The notes: generated from the sequence alone by a model not told the origin. DNA of 64,000 bases from Lethocerus indicus (GCA_019843655.1 JACDQD010000006.1:23764246-23828245); one strand, 5' to 3'. Shown: positions 48,601-60,705, counted from the first letter of the stretch. Numbers and translations are program-made.

Positions 48601-51600
48601 TTGAAAATATGAAAATTTCTAGTTCAGTTTTCGTTTTTCAATATAATCCTTATTCAAATAGATATTTGATAAATTTTAATTGAATTCATGTTAATTCCTG
48701 TTTCAGATGTGAAAATATCAATTTTTAAATGATCACGATGTTCTGCTGTGTCCTTTTATGTTTAGATACCGCGTATTTTAATTTATTTTATGCTCTATTT
48801 TTGTACGAAATGAATACATATATTTCAACTTAAAAAACTGAGGGGGAATATAAGGATTATTTCCACTCGGTGAACCGATTGACCACTGTTTTGAGCAGCT
48901 CAGCATTATGCACTTAGATTAATAGAGATTTATTTTCGCCACAGATTTATTATAATATCTGATCAACCTTAACACTGCAATAAGGACAGTTCCATATTTT
49001 AATGACAGTTCGTTTCACAATTCTCGGTGTTAATTAAATTAAATTAATCCCTTATGTTGCTCTGTAGGAAAGGCAAGTTGGAACCGGTTGGGATTACCGA
49101 GTCGGAATTCGCTGAATAAACTGAATTTGAGAATCGTTAATGCCCAAATCCGATTATTCGTAATCGAATAGGGGTTTAGTCCGGCGGGTGGGCATAAAAT
49201 CCAAAATCAATAATGGAGGGGGGGGAATAAAACAAAACAAAAAAACGAGAACGCTTCAGTTTTTGGGATGACATATAAGTCCGGTTAAGCGTTTTTCGCT
49301 GTGTCTCACGAGTTACGACATTAACCCGGTAAAGGGGGTGGGGGCGGGGGCTTGATGGGGGTTGACCGAAGGGGGCCGAGCACTCGCTTGCTGAAGTGGC
49401 TTCAGTTGTCCGGCTTCTTTAAATTCGATTATGTAACTAATAGCGCCAACCGATACGGGTCGGTTGTGTATATCGTGAGAACGAGCAATTTTCACACGAA
49501 GTGATTCCAAAACGGGGAGGTTTAACGCCTGCCGTCTGAAAAAAAAATATTGAGAACGGGTTGATCTATCGGCAAAATAAACCGCAACACGCAGTATGAT
49601 AAAATATTACACTTATCAGAAAATAAAAATTAGTTTTATTACTGAATAATGCTAGAGGTGACAGGAAATTGCCCCATGAATATAATTTTTTGCGTTTCCC
49701 ACCAAAAATTGTATACGATTGAACAATTTCAGGGAAATGGGGCAAGCGCCGACTGTACGAAACTTCCGGAAACAGGGAACAATCCCCTTCTCACGCCCAG
49801 TATGAAACCTTTCACGCGGAATACATGAATTAATCGTCCGGATAATTGGGGCCCAGTTACTTGGGCGCGTAACGAAAGGACTCCTGTTCGAAAGTTGCAG
49901 GCGAATTAAAGTCGCGTATTAATATGGATGTGAGAAATCCAGCACGAACTAATAGACGTAACAATCAGATATGACGGATATTCAGTTGCAGTACAGAGAA
50001 ACCGGAATTAAATAGTTACGTAACGGTTTTTTTTCTTTTGCGTAAGGCCAACTTCTATATAATTAGGGCGGTGGAAAATTAAATGATTTATTAATAGCAA
50101 GTATGAAGACATTCGATTAATTATGCTAATCCCCTACAAGATTAATAACACGAATGCTTAGTGTAGATCATCGTACAATTTAATAAAACATGCAGAGACA
50201 AACCAGAATGTTTTCCTTTACTTTAAGCTATTTCTTCAATATAATGGGTCTTGCCGTCTAATTTGAATTTGTAATGAGTAGCCTCAAATTCAGGAGCCCG
50301 ACAGATTTGTCTTTATTATTCTATATAGGTAAGAAGTAGTTAATTTGAAGGAATGATCAGGTTTTGACCTGTTACAACAAAATAAGAGATAATAAGGACA
50401 GGACGTTATAATGAATGTATTTAACGGAGTTATTTTCCGTAATCAATGATCATTTGATTAAAATCGAAGATGCTGTCCGATATGTATCATAATACCGGAA
50501 AATTAAAAAAAAAATTGTCCGAGGTGTTTTTTGACGAGGTTAAAAGTAGCGGTCGTGTAACGCTGGGAATCTCCCCCAGCATTGTTCCATTCTTAATTCG
50601 ACGCCACACGTTTCTCACGTCCCCCGTACGAACGGATAAGAACGCAACGCCATTGCCACCGGCTCGCACTACTCCACTACAGCGTTATTCAACGCGCAGG
50701 GCGTGAGCAAGGTATGACCAGGATCATGGCATTTTAACAGTCCGGCTAAATGAAATTGAAGTCATCCCTAACTGAAATTATCGGTATTGTCCGTGTATAA
50801 TACCTGTTTATGATCAGACTGTATACCCAGTTCTATTATCAGGGTGAATACCTAATAGTATACAGTGGATCGGTGATTACAATAAATATACCCTATGTAA
50901 TGGTATGTCCCCTGGTTCAGCACTCCCGTTCTCCCATTTGTTTGTGATGCAAATTCGCTCAGTTATTTAGTCGTACGTATATACACAAATTACCTAAACA
51001 CCAATATTTATTATTACGAAATAAATGCAAGCTATTCAGCCTAGACATTAAATTATAGTTCTTTATTTTAGTATTTTACTGTCTGCCTTACCCGCGCCCC
51101 ATCTGTTATTATACCTTCGTAATCGAACGTGTTGTACGCTTGTACAATCGAATAGGTTAACACGAATTAGTGTTTCATGGAAAGCAATATTTCTACCCGC
51201 GAAGCGTTTCATTTTTTAAAAAGAAAAAAACAGCAAAACCATTTATACAGTTCTCCTGGAGAAATACCAAGAACAAAGGAGGCATACGAGTAACAAGCGA
51301 GAAGTGGCGGCATTCGTGGCAAAAATTAGGTCGCGTGAAATCGTACGCACGTGAGAAAGGAATGTTCACCGGAGCCAGCTGTTGCCTTGACAACGGGAGA
51401 ATATATCAGAGTCGATTCAAATTGTAATTATGAACTTAAACTATTAACGCGAACTTCCTCAAAATATCCAACTATTGAAGAATGAGAAACTTCTTTAATT
51501 TTCTGGTTGAAAAGAAAATTGTATATAACATTAACTATTTCAATTTACGACACAGTATCCATTATTTGTATACTCACAAATATAATAATGCATTTTTTAA

Positions 51601-51725
51601 ACTCCACTCACAAATCCCAAAATTTCTCTTTACAATTTCCTCCCCCCTAACGCTGTTTGATATGCATTATTGTATATTGTATTTCCTAAGGCACTTTTTG
51701 GTATAAAGGAAATCTGCAATCTCGG
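45610..51725. other. Non-coding stretch, no gene recognised
   Basis: AT-rich with local GC-richer patches (47270-47460, 49320-49500, 50540-50710). Several 60-90-residue frames overlap on both strands, and none has a recognisable domain. A very weak relative of the dispersed repeat may lie at 47701-47735. Confidence 0.5.
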
Positions 51726-51980
51726 GCTTCAAAGGAAATGAGTAAATCGGTCCGGACGTGAGAAACGCAGACGGTTTTAGTTTTGTTCGGAGTGACGCTG
51801 TCCTCCGCGATACAGTGCGCCGTATCCGCAGTTTAGTGAGAAAAAATTGTTTAATTATCTCCGAGAAGTGGAAAACCCCGACGGCTTGTCTTCTGCGCCG
51901 TGTACGGGGAGAAAGAATAAAAGACCGTTAGCCGACCGGTAAATTTTGTGATACGGTAGTTAGTGACGGATAAGGCCGAC
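51726..51980 (+). promoter_or_regulatory. Possible 5' leader of a gene starting at 51981
   Basis: GC content rises relative to the flanks, with sequence such as GACGCTGTCCTCCGCGATAC. An in-frame TAG at 51957 precedes the proposed start. No clear TATA box. This is tentative and depends on the exon call that follows. Confidence 0.25.
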
Positions 51981-52039
51981 ATGACCGGTAACTCCGAGGG
52001 CAGTTTCAGGGTACCGGTGGACGACGGGCAAGAGGACAG
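51981..52039 (+). CDS. Possible first coding exon, unknown protein
   Basis: From the ATG at 51981 (context GCCGACATGACC, G at -3) the frame reads MTGNSEGSFRVPVDDGQED and reaches a good splice donor, GACAG followed by GTATGC, at 52040, in phase 2. An in-frame stop at 51957 closes the frame upstream. Reading through the donor the frame stops after about 30 more codons of less protein-like sequence. The short acidic, polar N-terminus with a good start context and donor looks like a real first exon. I could not find the next exon and do not recognise the protein. It could be chance. Confidence 0.35.
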
Positions 52040-52342
52040 GTATGCGTTACGGTGGAGACCGTCTCCATGTACCGTACAGCATAATAGTTCTCCCGGTATG
52101 CTCAGCTCTTGTGTCAGATGTGTCGACCAACTCGCCTGAGACAAATCTGACGAGCCCGTGTAACCACCGGGTGGTGAAAAATTTGGAATTGCCAAATAAT
52201 TACCAGCCTAATTTTTGTAGGATGACATCCCCCAACTGGGCGGCCTCTGTGAAGACAGCAGATCTGTTCATAGCCAAAAGACGTGCTATGAATAATTCAA
52301 TATATATTGATTAAAGTAATTTATTTTGTCCCCCCCCCTCCA

Positions 52343-52425
52343 TGGTTTGGAACATCTCGTGCGAATAGTCAGACCGGTATCCACTTCAGTAGTATTTTGT
52401 CGGCAATATACCGAAGAATTTCGCC
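52343..52425 (-). repeat. Copy 9 of dispersed hammerhead-like repeat
   Basis: The plus strand reads CATGGTTTGGAACATC, then GTCAGACCGGTATCC, then ACTTCAGTAGTATT, then TGTCGGCAATATACCGAAG. AGACCGGT and TTCAGTAG survive at the two ends of the core, but the middle (stem II) is deleted. The AATATA..CGAAG tail is shared with copies 4 and 8. Confidence 0.5.
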
Positions 52426-52870
52426 AGTAGTGTTGCTATAATTTCATTATCATATCTTAGCACCAGCAATCAGAAAGTAGCAGTGCAATGACAGTGCTGA
52501 CATACCTAAACGACTCACCGACCTACCGACAGAAACTTATTGAATATGGCGACTGACCGAGTTGATCAGTTTGTTCATATAATTTAGCGCCATTGTATTG
52601 TAAAATACTGTTATATTCCTTAACATATACAAATATTAATACATTTCATACCAGTTTCTTTTCGTGTCTTCAACTTTCATTAACGGAGAATTATCCGTTT
52701 CTAAACCTGTAGCATCTATATCACGGCAGTGTATAAGTTCCAAGGCAAAATATTTAAAATAAATACTTAACGTATACGAGCGCTTGGTTTTCCTTCTCGC
52801 CTGTATTGTGATTTTTTCATCATTCTACAGTTGTTCACTTTCAGGTTTGGTTCCGAGCCAGACTTGTATA

Positions 52871-53550
52871 GCGTGGGCTGAAGTCCATTGTCACTTAATA
52901 GAACCTTAAGAACTGGCCGTTGACTCTAGTATGTTGATTAGATGACGACGAGGCTTTGTTAAACGCATTTTAAATCTCGTCTTCTCCATGATTTCTCCAT
53001 TTTGGTGTGTCGGCGACTCATATTGGAACAGTCCAAAAATAATGTTTGGAATCGTCTGTCGTCCGTTGCAGTGAGATTGAAAAGAATGAAACGAGCGAAC
53101 ATTTTTTTCTCTCAATTGTTTGTTTATTAAATAAGTCAGTATAAGACCATTAATCATTTAATCGGGTGCACATAAAGCTCATGCAGGTGGACAAGCGCGT
53201 ACAGTGGAATGTCTATTCCCAGATGAGTAATACCGTACACCGTAATAAAACTTTGTATCGTTGGGGCAGACCTGGTCGTTAACTCGAGTTCAGTCAACAT
53301 GTCTTGAGTTTTAGTCTCGAATAAGGAAAACTCATATTGAAACTCTGTACACGATTACTCCTATATGAAGCCAAGTTGTTTGATTGGGTCAGTATCGATT
53401 CGGTTCCTTTTATTCGCGGGTTTAAGATTTGTTTCAGGGCTGAGCACGTGCAGACTTGGCTGGTTGCTGGCGGACTAGTTGTACCGCGTGGGTTGACGCC
53501 TTGGACCTCCATTGTCACCTAATAGAACTGAACTGGCCGTTGACTCTAGT
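52871..53550 (+). repeat. Direct repeat pair about 0.6 kb apart
   Basis: GCGTGGGCTGAAG, then TCCATTGTCACTTAATAGAA, then AACTGGCCGTTGACTCTAGT (52871-52930) recurs as GCGTGGGTTGACG, then TCCATTGTCACCTAATAGAA, then AACTGGCCGTTGACTCTAGT (53486-53550). Upstream similarity may extend further (TTCAGG...CAGACTTG in both). It could be two copies of a short unknown repeat. Confidence 0.75.
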
Positions 53551-54751
53551 TTCACTCGGGCCAACGTTCCAGTTGTAATTAACCCATTCTATATGGCGGG
53601 TTCTCTCAGGCGTTTTCATTCGTATGATCATTTCATAAAAGGTGATCTGTCGACTGCCCTACTACTCTAGGGCGAGTATCCAAAGCTTGCTATCTCGAAT
53701 CTTTTGCAATTTGTGTTCTTTAAGCGTAAACCGCTTAAAAGATAAACAAGGCCTAGATTGTTGTCACGATGAAATTAGAATACGAGTACAACGGGAATCG
53801 CATTGGTGCAATCTTATGAGCTTATCTATGCGAGTCTACTCGTGTCCGCGTTTACATGAATACTTAATGCATGATCTAAAGGAATGTTAAGTATTAACCA
53901 TTCGTCTAGTAATGAATATTACATTAAAGCGTCTATAGACATTATTTACGGTTGAGTAAAAAATTAGAACTCCGTTTAAACCAAGACTTATCGCATAATT
54001 TTCCATGTTTTTTGGTTTAATGCCAGTAGTAAGTAATAATTTCTTAATACAATGAAGTATTTGGAGCGAGTAAAAATACATGCGCGCTGAAGAATCCTGT
54101 CGGTATTATCACTACTTTGTTACTGAACTGTTGGTTTGTTTCATAACATAAGTAATGTGGGATTAATCTCGAAACAATTTACTGGGAATGTACTGAGAAT
54201 CCTACGAGTGATGGCATTCCGAAAATCACTAACCCTCAAAAATATAGTATGCATAAAATGATCCATTCGAAGATTGATTTGTTCTATCGTGCTTCTGACA
54301 GCGCCATCTATAGAGAATCGATAGGTCGAGAGGCGTGTACTTAAGTTAGCCGTTAATCTAGGATTGCGTGCTTGGTTGGAAAGTCATGCTTGTAAGCCAT
54401 TGGGCAATACTCGGTCACTCGGGTTCGTTAGGCGCCGATACATATCATATAGGCGCCGTCCGTAGGCCGGCTTTCGATATTTTCGGAGGGGGATTCCACT
54501 CGGGTCAAATAGCCGGGATTGTGACGGTAAGCGTGCAAAGTAGGAAAAGCAATTGCTCAGAGCTTTGGGCATTGGCCAACTTGCCAGGGATAACCGGTCC
54601 CTCCTCCTCCCCGCTCGCCCCTCTCTCGCTCCTCGCTCCTTACCCTCCCTCTGAGTCAAGGTCACGGAGCGGCAGCCGCGCACACACGCGGCCGCGCCCT
54701 CCTCTCCTCCCCACGCACGCGCTAGGAGGCTCGCTCACATAGCTATCGTGT

Positions 54752-54763
54752 TTTGGCGCCAAA
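54752..54763. promoter_or_regulatory. Palindromic E2F-like site
   Basis: TTTGGCGCCAAA reads the same on both strands and matches the TTTSGCGC core recognised by E2F/DP. It lies about 0.9 kb before the start codon, in the GC-rich upstream region. Confidence 0.4.
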
Positions 54764-55437
54764 CCAGCCGGCGTCTTTCCCGCCCTCCACAGCCACCACG
54801 TCACCTCTAAGACGGCTTCCTCTGCCCCCCTATAACCCCCTTCCCATAACCATTATACCCATCATCTCCACCGAGTATAGATCATTTTTTGACAAAACTA
54901 TCTACATTTTTTAACATCGACAACTAGTGAAAATTAATTTGGGCATAGAATATAACATTGTAGACTTTCTGTTATACGAAGATTTGTAACCTTTAATTGA
55001 CACCTCTCGCTCAAAAGTAGTACTTTATGTATAATACTGGTAACGTTTTATTACATTTGAGTTAGATAATTACGATGCTGAACCTAATTCAACCGGAACC
55101 AATACTGAAAAGCATATCTGAGAGAAGCACAAGTAAATGCTATTCGTGAATACATTACGAATAATATTTAGCAACTTTGATTACTCTGAACAATATTGTT
55201 CGAATCCGCATTTGGCGATAAGCTGCTAAAATGATGACTATGTTGCAGACGAACTATGGGCTGGAACGAGGTGGATGAGCGACGCGAAGGAGTGAGGCAG
55301 TGAGCGAGGCACGTCGTCATCGACTCCATGTCTAATGTCGGCGGCGGTCCTTCCTCGCATCATAATATCCTAGCATCGGCTTAGTTACCCCGACGTGACG
55401 TGAAGTAAACCCGGAGGTGGCCCGGCCCACGACAACA

Positions 55438-55530
55438 ATGAGAGCCGTCCTTTCTTCATCGAATACACCGAGGAATTACGCCGGCAACTCCCGCACGGAG
55501 GAGGAAAAAAAACATGAGATAGTTCAATAG
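55438..55530 (+). promoter_or_regulatory. Upstream ORF 1
   Basis: An ATG in good context (ACAACAATGA) opens a 30-codon frame ending in TAG, 125 bp before the main start. If this part of the leader is transcribed it could reduce translation of the main frame. Confidence 0.35.
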
Positions 55531-55597
55531 AGCGATCGAAGGAGCATTAGAGGTGGGTCGCGAGGCGAGCCACCGGACAGGAGTAGGGCCCGGCAAA

Positions 55598-55651
55598 ATG
55601 AGGCAAGTACTTTTCATCAGTAACAGTCTGAGTCCGGGCCCTCGTTGTTGA
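55598..55651 (+). promoter_or_regulatory. Upstream ORF 2, ending just before the main start
   Basis: ATG at 55598 (context CAAAATGAGG) opens a 17-codon frame that stops at TGA 55649-55651, three bases before the main ATG at 55655 and in the same frame. That stop rules out an N-terminal extension of the main protein and suggests reinitiation control. Confidence 0.4.
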
Positions 55652-55654
55652 ATC

Positions 55655-56592
55655 ATGCTAAAACACGCTTTGTCGAGCGGCGGAGTGGGAAACGGAGGGG
55701 CGGCCCACCGCCCGCAGCAACAGGAGGGAGGCAGGGTCGGGGGCGGCTACAGCATGACGGAACTGCCGCTCAACGGGAGCGTGAGGGCCTACAGGTCGCC
55801 GCCGCCCCCGCACCTCAACCACAGCTACACCGGAGGACACACGCCACACCTCAACACCAGCATCGCCTCCACACACCATCACCAGAGGTCCTTCAACCCC
55901 GGCAACCCTTATTCGAACGTCTCGACGCTGAGCACCTCCAAACACTCGGTGGGGGGGACGTCGGCCAGCGTGAGCCCTCTGGGGGGGCCGGGCCTCCCCA
56001 ACGGCGGCCCCCATCCCCCGCCGAGGCAGCCCCCGCCCCCGGTTTACCTGGAGGTCAACCCCTCCAAACTGTGCAACCCCTACGTCAACCAGCAGCACGG
56101 ACTGAACGTCTCGACGCTGAGCACTTCGAAGCACTCTTTGGGCGGCAACTCGAGCAGCGTTAGCCCGCTGGGGGTGGCGCCCTGCGTCCACTCGCCCAGG
56201 CTGGCCAACGGCGGACTCAACATATCGCGCCAGCAGGCCCCCTTGCCGCCACCCCAGAGCTCCGTTTCCAAGTTTTTAGAGAGGACTAAAGAGCCCGGTG
56301 TGAGAGAGATGTTGACTTCCTTGGGACTGCTCTGTCTTGTGTCTCTCCTGTTAGCTTTGTTGTCTCTGATATTTATGCTTAAGATATCTCCCGTGACCGC
56401 GGCGGACGTTAAAGACCTTATAAGGTCGGACCAAGTGACTGTGATATCGCCCGAAGAGTACGTGCTCGTCTACGAAGTGACTCTTGCCCTTTGTGCTCTC
56501 TCTCTGTCACTCAATTTGTGCTGCTTACTCGTCTGCGCTGTACAGTTCCTCTTCGCCGTTAAACTCGTCAGAGACTCTCCGGACGGTGAAAG
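55655..56592 (+). CDS. Membrane protein with Pro/Ser/His-rich N-terminus, first coding exon
   Basis: The frame opens at ATG 55655 (an in-frame TGA precedes it; a second ATG at 55754, MTELPLNGSVRAY, is an alternative start). Residues 1-200 are low-complexity and rich in Pro, Gly, Ser and His, with two copies of a 23-residue unit beginning NVSTLSTSKHS (55916-55984 and 56105-56173). After KFLERTKEPGVREM come a hydrophobic segment at about residues 219-243 (SLGLLCLVSLLLALLSLIFM), a short loop, and a second at about 272-303 ending FLFAVKLVRD. The coding part stops at donor AAAG-GTCAGT (56593), phase 2. The remaining exon or exons, probably with further membrane spans, lie outside the window. The arrangement recalls small multi-span proteins of the TMEM221 kind, but that is a weak suggestion. 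Function unknown. Confidence 0.85.
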
Positions 56593-58944
56593 GTCAGTTC
56601 ACTTTATATATTGCATCATCCTCCTACCTACTAATAGAGTAACGAGTGCCCTAGATTATGATATCTCCTAGAGAGAGAGAGAGAGATCTCTTGACGCTTT
56701 AAAATTTCCGTTAGCTCGTAACTGAATTTCAAAGTACTTGCAAAGGCGGCAAGAGCTCCAAAAGATTTAACGTCAGGAAAGTAATATTACACTTCATTGA
56801 AAAAATGCCAAAGAAATAAAAGGATCTGGTACCCGCATAAATAAAATATATTTATTTATAATAGCTAGCATTTACAAGGAATCAGATAGCTTTCGAAACG
56901 GATGTCTTGGTTCTTCAATTGTGCCGTATTAACAGTACATTTTAAACGTCTTTCGGACAATCTAAAGTTTTCCTAATTCAATAGGCTGTTATAAAATATG
57001 TCTCTTAGTAACACAATACCATATAAGATAAACATTAATTAAATATAATAAGTCCACGGTGAGCTTTGGACTAATTTAAAATAACAAGGATAGTCCTATG
57101 TCAATGTATTGTATTTGTTCTTATAGAATAGAAATGTTGCCCGAGTAACAGACAAATACTACCTCAACTTAAGTACCCACGTTTAAATTTCTAACCCAGT
57201 GTACTTCAACACTTTCTAAACCACGATGCACCTTACATTCTCAGGTTTGCATTCTCCCTTTTTTAAAGTTCATTGCCGACAGAATTCCTCCTGAGTTATG
57301 TTGTTCCAGTAAATGTTGATGAAATATCCAAAATTATAGTTGCACATTGTTAACAGTGAATTGCTTTCAGAAATTACATCTGTAATTTTATTACAGTCCG
57401 TGACAGTTTATTAGTTAATAATTTAAAAAATTACTAATTACTGTAGAAGAATATTCTTTTCTGAATCAAAATATCGACTCCTTACTCACTTTATGCAAAT
57501 GACTACTTAATTTTGTAAGGCTTCCTTAAAAATGAGTATTGTATTTTTTTACCCCTTTATGTTAATGTAGAAAGGTATCGTTTACCCGTATCAAATTTCA
57601 TAAGATGCTTCTTCGAATTAAGAATGTACATAGTGCTCGCGACGACGTGAACTTACATTATTTAAATAATCGGTTCGATATTTTCAGCACGATTTCACAG
57701 GGTCCCTTTTTTTGACAGTCATGTCAAATAAAATGATGCGCCACACCGTAAATTATTGTTTCAATTTGCATATGTAAATAAATTCAGCCAGGGGAGAAGT
57801 GATTGATGACGTTCGATTTTTCCATTTAAAAATTGATTTGCCTCGGAGAAGAGGTAGAGAAAATTGGAACCTGTTTCTTTTTGTTGGGGCTTTCCGTGTC
57901 CTTACCTAGGCCGCGGAACTAATGTATTGCTGGTAAAATTTGTCAGCATTCGTTCAGGTCGGTTACCACGGCGACGGTTTCCGTATTCGAAAAAGGAATC
58001 GCACAGTTCAGATTAGACGGATATGCCAAATATTTATTAAATATTAAATTACGGAATCAGTTGCACCGTGAGAGGAAGGCGCTTTTCGTGCCAAATCATT
58101 TTGCAAAAATGTTACCGCGTGGCGAAATATATCCGAACGAATAACGAAACTGGAATTTCCCACGCTTGGATGCCCAACAACACGGCTGTTCCCCATGACT
58201 TATCCACATGATTATCTTAACTCCTCCTGTGCCCGTCTTTCCAAAGACTCGTCGACCGTATTAGCGCAAAACTCCAAAGCTCCATCTCTCAACTTGGCAA
58301 GTCCGTTACTATTTATTTTACCCAACCTTTTCTTTATTAGCATTATTTACTCTGAGGCAACTTTCGGACGTTTCATTCAGTATTCTCATTTTGGGCTCCC
58401 CTATTCAGTTGAGAAGTTAAAACCGTGAGAAGTTAGCCTGTTGTTCCGAGCCCTCTTCGCTGAACTCGGTTGAACTGCAAAAGCAACACCGGAAACTATA
58501 AATTATTTCGCTCTCATAATTTCTTTTTAACTTTTCCGGGGGGCTGGCCCGGCCGACTGAATCGAGCACTTAGCGTGAGTCGGGGCGTTACACTTTTGTT
58601 AAATGGCCTGATCCTTCGTGATAAAAAAAATTGAATTGCTCTGTACTTTTCATTGAAAAAGTCAACACAGACTTCACCTTTTCTGGATAATTTCCTACTC
58701 TAACCACAGGCGAATGCTCAAGTATATCATTTAGTTTGGCGTTCGTCTGAGTACTCGGTCTCCAACGGTAACCGATACAGTCTTGATTAATTTCTTGAGG
58801 CTTCGCTCAAACTGATTTTCAAATGTCCGTCTGCTCCCATAATTTACTCCTAGAATGATATGTTTCTCGCCATCTTTAATACCACGTGTATTGACATTTC
58901 TGTCACCATGATTTGCTTGGTGATCCACGTGGATTCAGCACTGC

Positions 58945-59028
58945 ATACTGCCCCCACTCGTCTAATTGGATTGGGGGTAGACCTGTTTCGGTTATTCATC
59001 TCTTGACTAGTATTCCATCGGTTTATAC
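58945..59028 (-). repeat. Copy 10 of dispersed hammerhead-like repeat
   Basis: The plus strand reads TACTGCCCCCACTCGTCTAA, then GGTAGACCTGTTTCGGTTA, then TTGACTAGTATTCCATCGG then TTTATA. This parallels GCTAGACCGGTTTCGGC, then GTCAGTAGCGTTCTGTC and the following AATATA. GTTTCGG (the GAAAC complement) is intact; the stem II and CTGANGA parts are eroded. Confidence 0.45.
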
Positions 59029-60617
59029 TCGGATATATACACGAAAGATTTTAATATTAATAATTGCGATATTAGTAACAGGGAATGAAATGAAAATAAT
59101 TACTAGTATCTTGTTAACAGCTAGGGGAAACAGTAATCATTACGAGCATCCGAATGCATATGTCCAGCAAAATTTAAAATAACAGACCGTACGAGATAGT
59201 CATATCGGATCTGTTTTCGTCAAGGAAAAATAACTAACATTTACATATAATTATTAAGCTCTTTTCCTGGAGGAAAATTACCGGCTGTCGGGTGAGTGGA
59301 AAAAGAAAAACGGACGAATGAAGATTTTTTAAATCCACCCTCTCCCCATTCAATTCCTTTATTTCATTCTGCTTACATTCACTTTTGAAAATTCATAGTT
59401 TAAAATAACAAGACATTTGTAATTGAATTCACCATAACGGAAGAAAAACGTCTCGGAAAATTGAGGGCAATTTTTCTATTCTTAATTATATTCCTGTCAT
59501 AGTATATCGAACTGAATTATGATTAGAACCACTTGCTTAAAATATGCATGAATAAATCTCCGACGGCCTGTACCTTTTGTTATTATATGTAATCTTTAAG
59601 GGTTGTAATACATTTAAGGAAATAGAATAGAATCGTTATATCGTTTCGGAAATAGAATAGTTATTGGAAAATTATAGTTATTGTTGGTTTTATTTTTCTT
59701 ACACGTCAATTAGTTTGTGATTTTTATTAGTGTATGCTGAGACCTGCAAGGCAAACAGTTGAACTTAATATATTCTAATAATCGTTTTTGTATAATGTAG
59801 CATTACTTGTCTACATTCCTTAGTCCTTTTTACCTCCGCTTATGGTGGGCTAATAAAAGTTAATAAATAAGTCTTAAAACGGGATCGACAAGGACACTAC
59901 GAGCCTCTCTATTCCGTCTCTGTTCTCAGTCGGTCGGCTGTGAAACGGAAATGAATTTCGAATTGCCGGGGAATACATTCCTGGCATTATCTCGAATGTA
60001 ATTGTACGGCTGTGCGGTCGGCGGGTCGACCCCCTCCATCTCACCGCTTCTCATCAAGGACGATAGACCGAAATTCCGGACTTGGCCCCGGGAGATTTCG
60101 TTTCTATTTCTTCGAGACTCATCAGGGCCGAGGAGACGCACTCGGAATTACGGTTCGAAAATAATCGGTCGGGAACGATTTTCAACCGTTTTTGTTCTCC
60201 ATGTTCTCTCACTATTTTTGTTTATCGAAGAAAGTAGCGGTAGTGGATCCGGATTCGGCAGTTTTGTAAACTTTCGACTACGACGACTTCGAGTACGCAT
60301 TGACGCTAATTATTCCTAGAGCTGCAAGATTGATGCTGTTGGCTGATGTAGAGAGATAATGAGAATCGTATTCTCATTCTATATTGTTACCGGCGTAATA
60401 AAATTCAATAATAAATCGCCATGAAAATCCAATAAAAGAAATTTCTACGACCAACATATAAAACCTGTATGTTAGTGCCTTGCGACATTATTGTGTGATA
60501 GGCCAACAAGTAAAATTAGGAGTATCTGATCTAGTCTAAAGTTACTATAATAACTAGTTTAAGGTGCCCGTTGTGTAGTGGCGAGGATTTGAAATACCAC
60601 CTTTCTTGCCACCGTTT

Positions 60618-60705
60618 TCCGTCTACACTCTTACGCTGCTTTAGTACTGTAGTCCGGTTTAGGCTCCTTCCCGCCATTTTCAGTAGCGATCTGTCAGTAG
60701 ATTAT
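60618..60705 (-). repeat. Copy 11 of dispersed hammerhead-like repeat
   Basis: The plus strand reads TTCCGTCTACACTCTTACGC then TGCTTTAGTA, then GTAGTCCGGTTTAGGC, then CCCGCCATTTTCAGTAGCGA then TCTGTCAGTAGA. On the minus strand GCTACTGAAAATGGCGG is followed by CCTAAACCGGACTAC. Stem I and the CTGA start survive, but CTGANGA has become CTGAAAA and GAAA has become TAAA, so it is probably inactive. Confidence 0.6.

Larger units (their letters stand above)
52040..54589. other. Non-coding stretch with repeat copies
   Basis: It holds copy 9 of the dispersed repeat (52343-52425) and a direct repeat pair at 52871-52930 and 53486-53550. No exon recognised. Confidence 0.5.
54590..55654 (+). promoter_or_regulatory. 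GC-rich promoter and 5' leader of the membrane-protein gene
   Basis: Composition shifts to GC- and CpG-rich with pyrimidine tracts (CCTCCTCCTCCCCGCTCG near 54600). A perfect 12-bp palindrome TTTGGCGCCAAA (54752-54763) fits an E2F-type site, and CGTGACGTGAAG near 55393 resembles a CRE. Two short upstream ORFs (55438-55530 and 55598-55651) precede the main ATG at 55655. The transcription start is not resolved, and a leader intron is possible. Confidence 0.5.

Noticed and set aside
54291..54320. GACAGCGCCATCTATAGAG resembling the repeat family's CGCCATC
   Set aside because: Only CGCCATC is shared; order and flanks do not fit.
55645..56191. Long frames of 172 residues (plus) and 177 residues (minus) over the membrane-protein exon
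   Set aside because: Shadows of the GC-rich, low-complexity coding sequence in the 55655 frame, which alone contains the membrane segments and ends at a donor.
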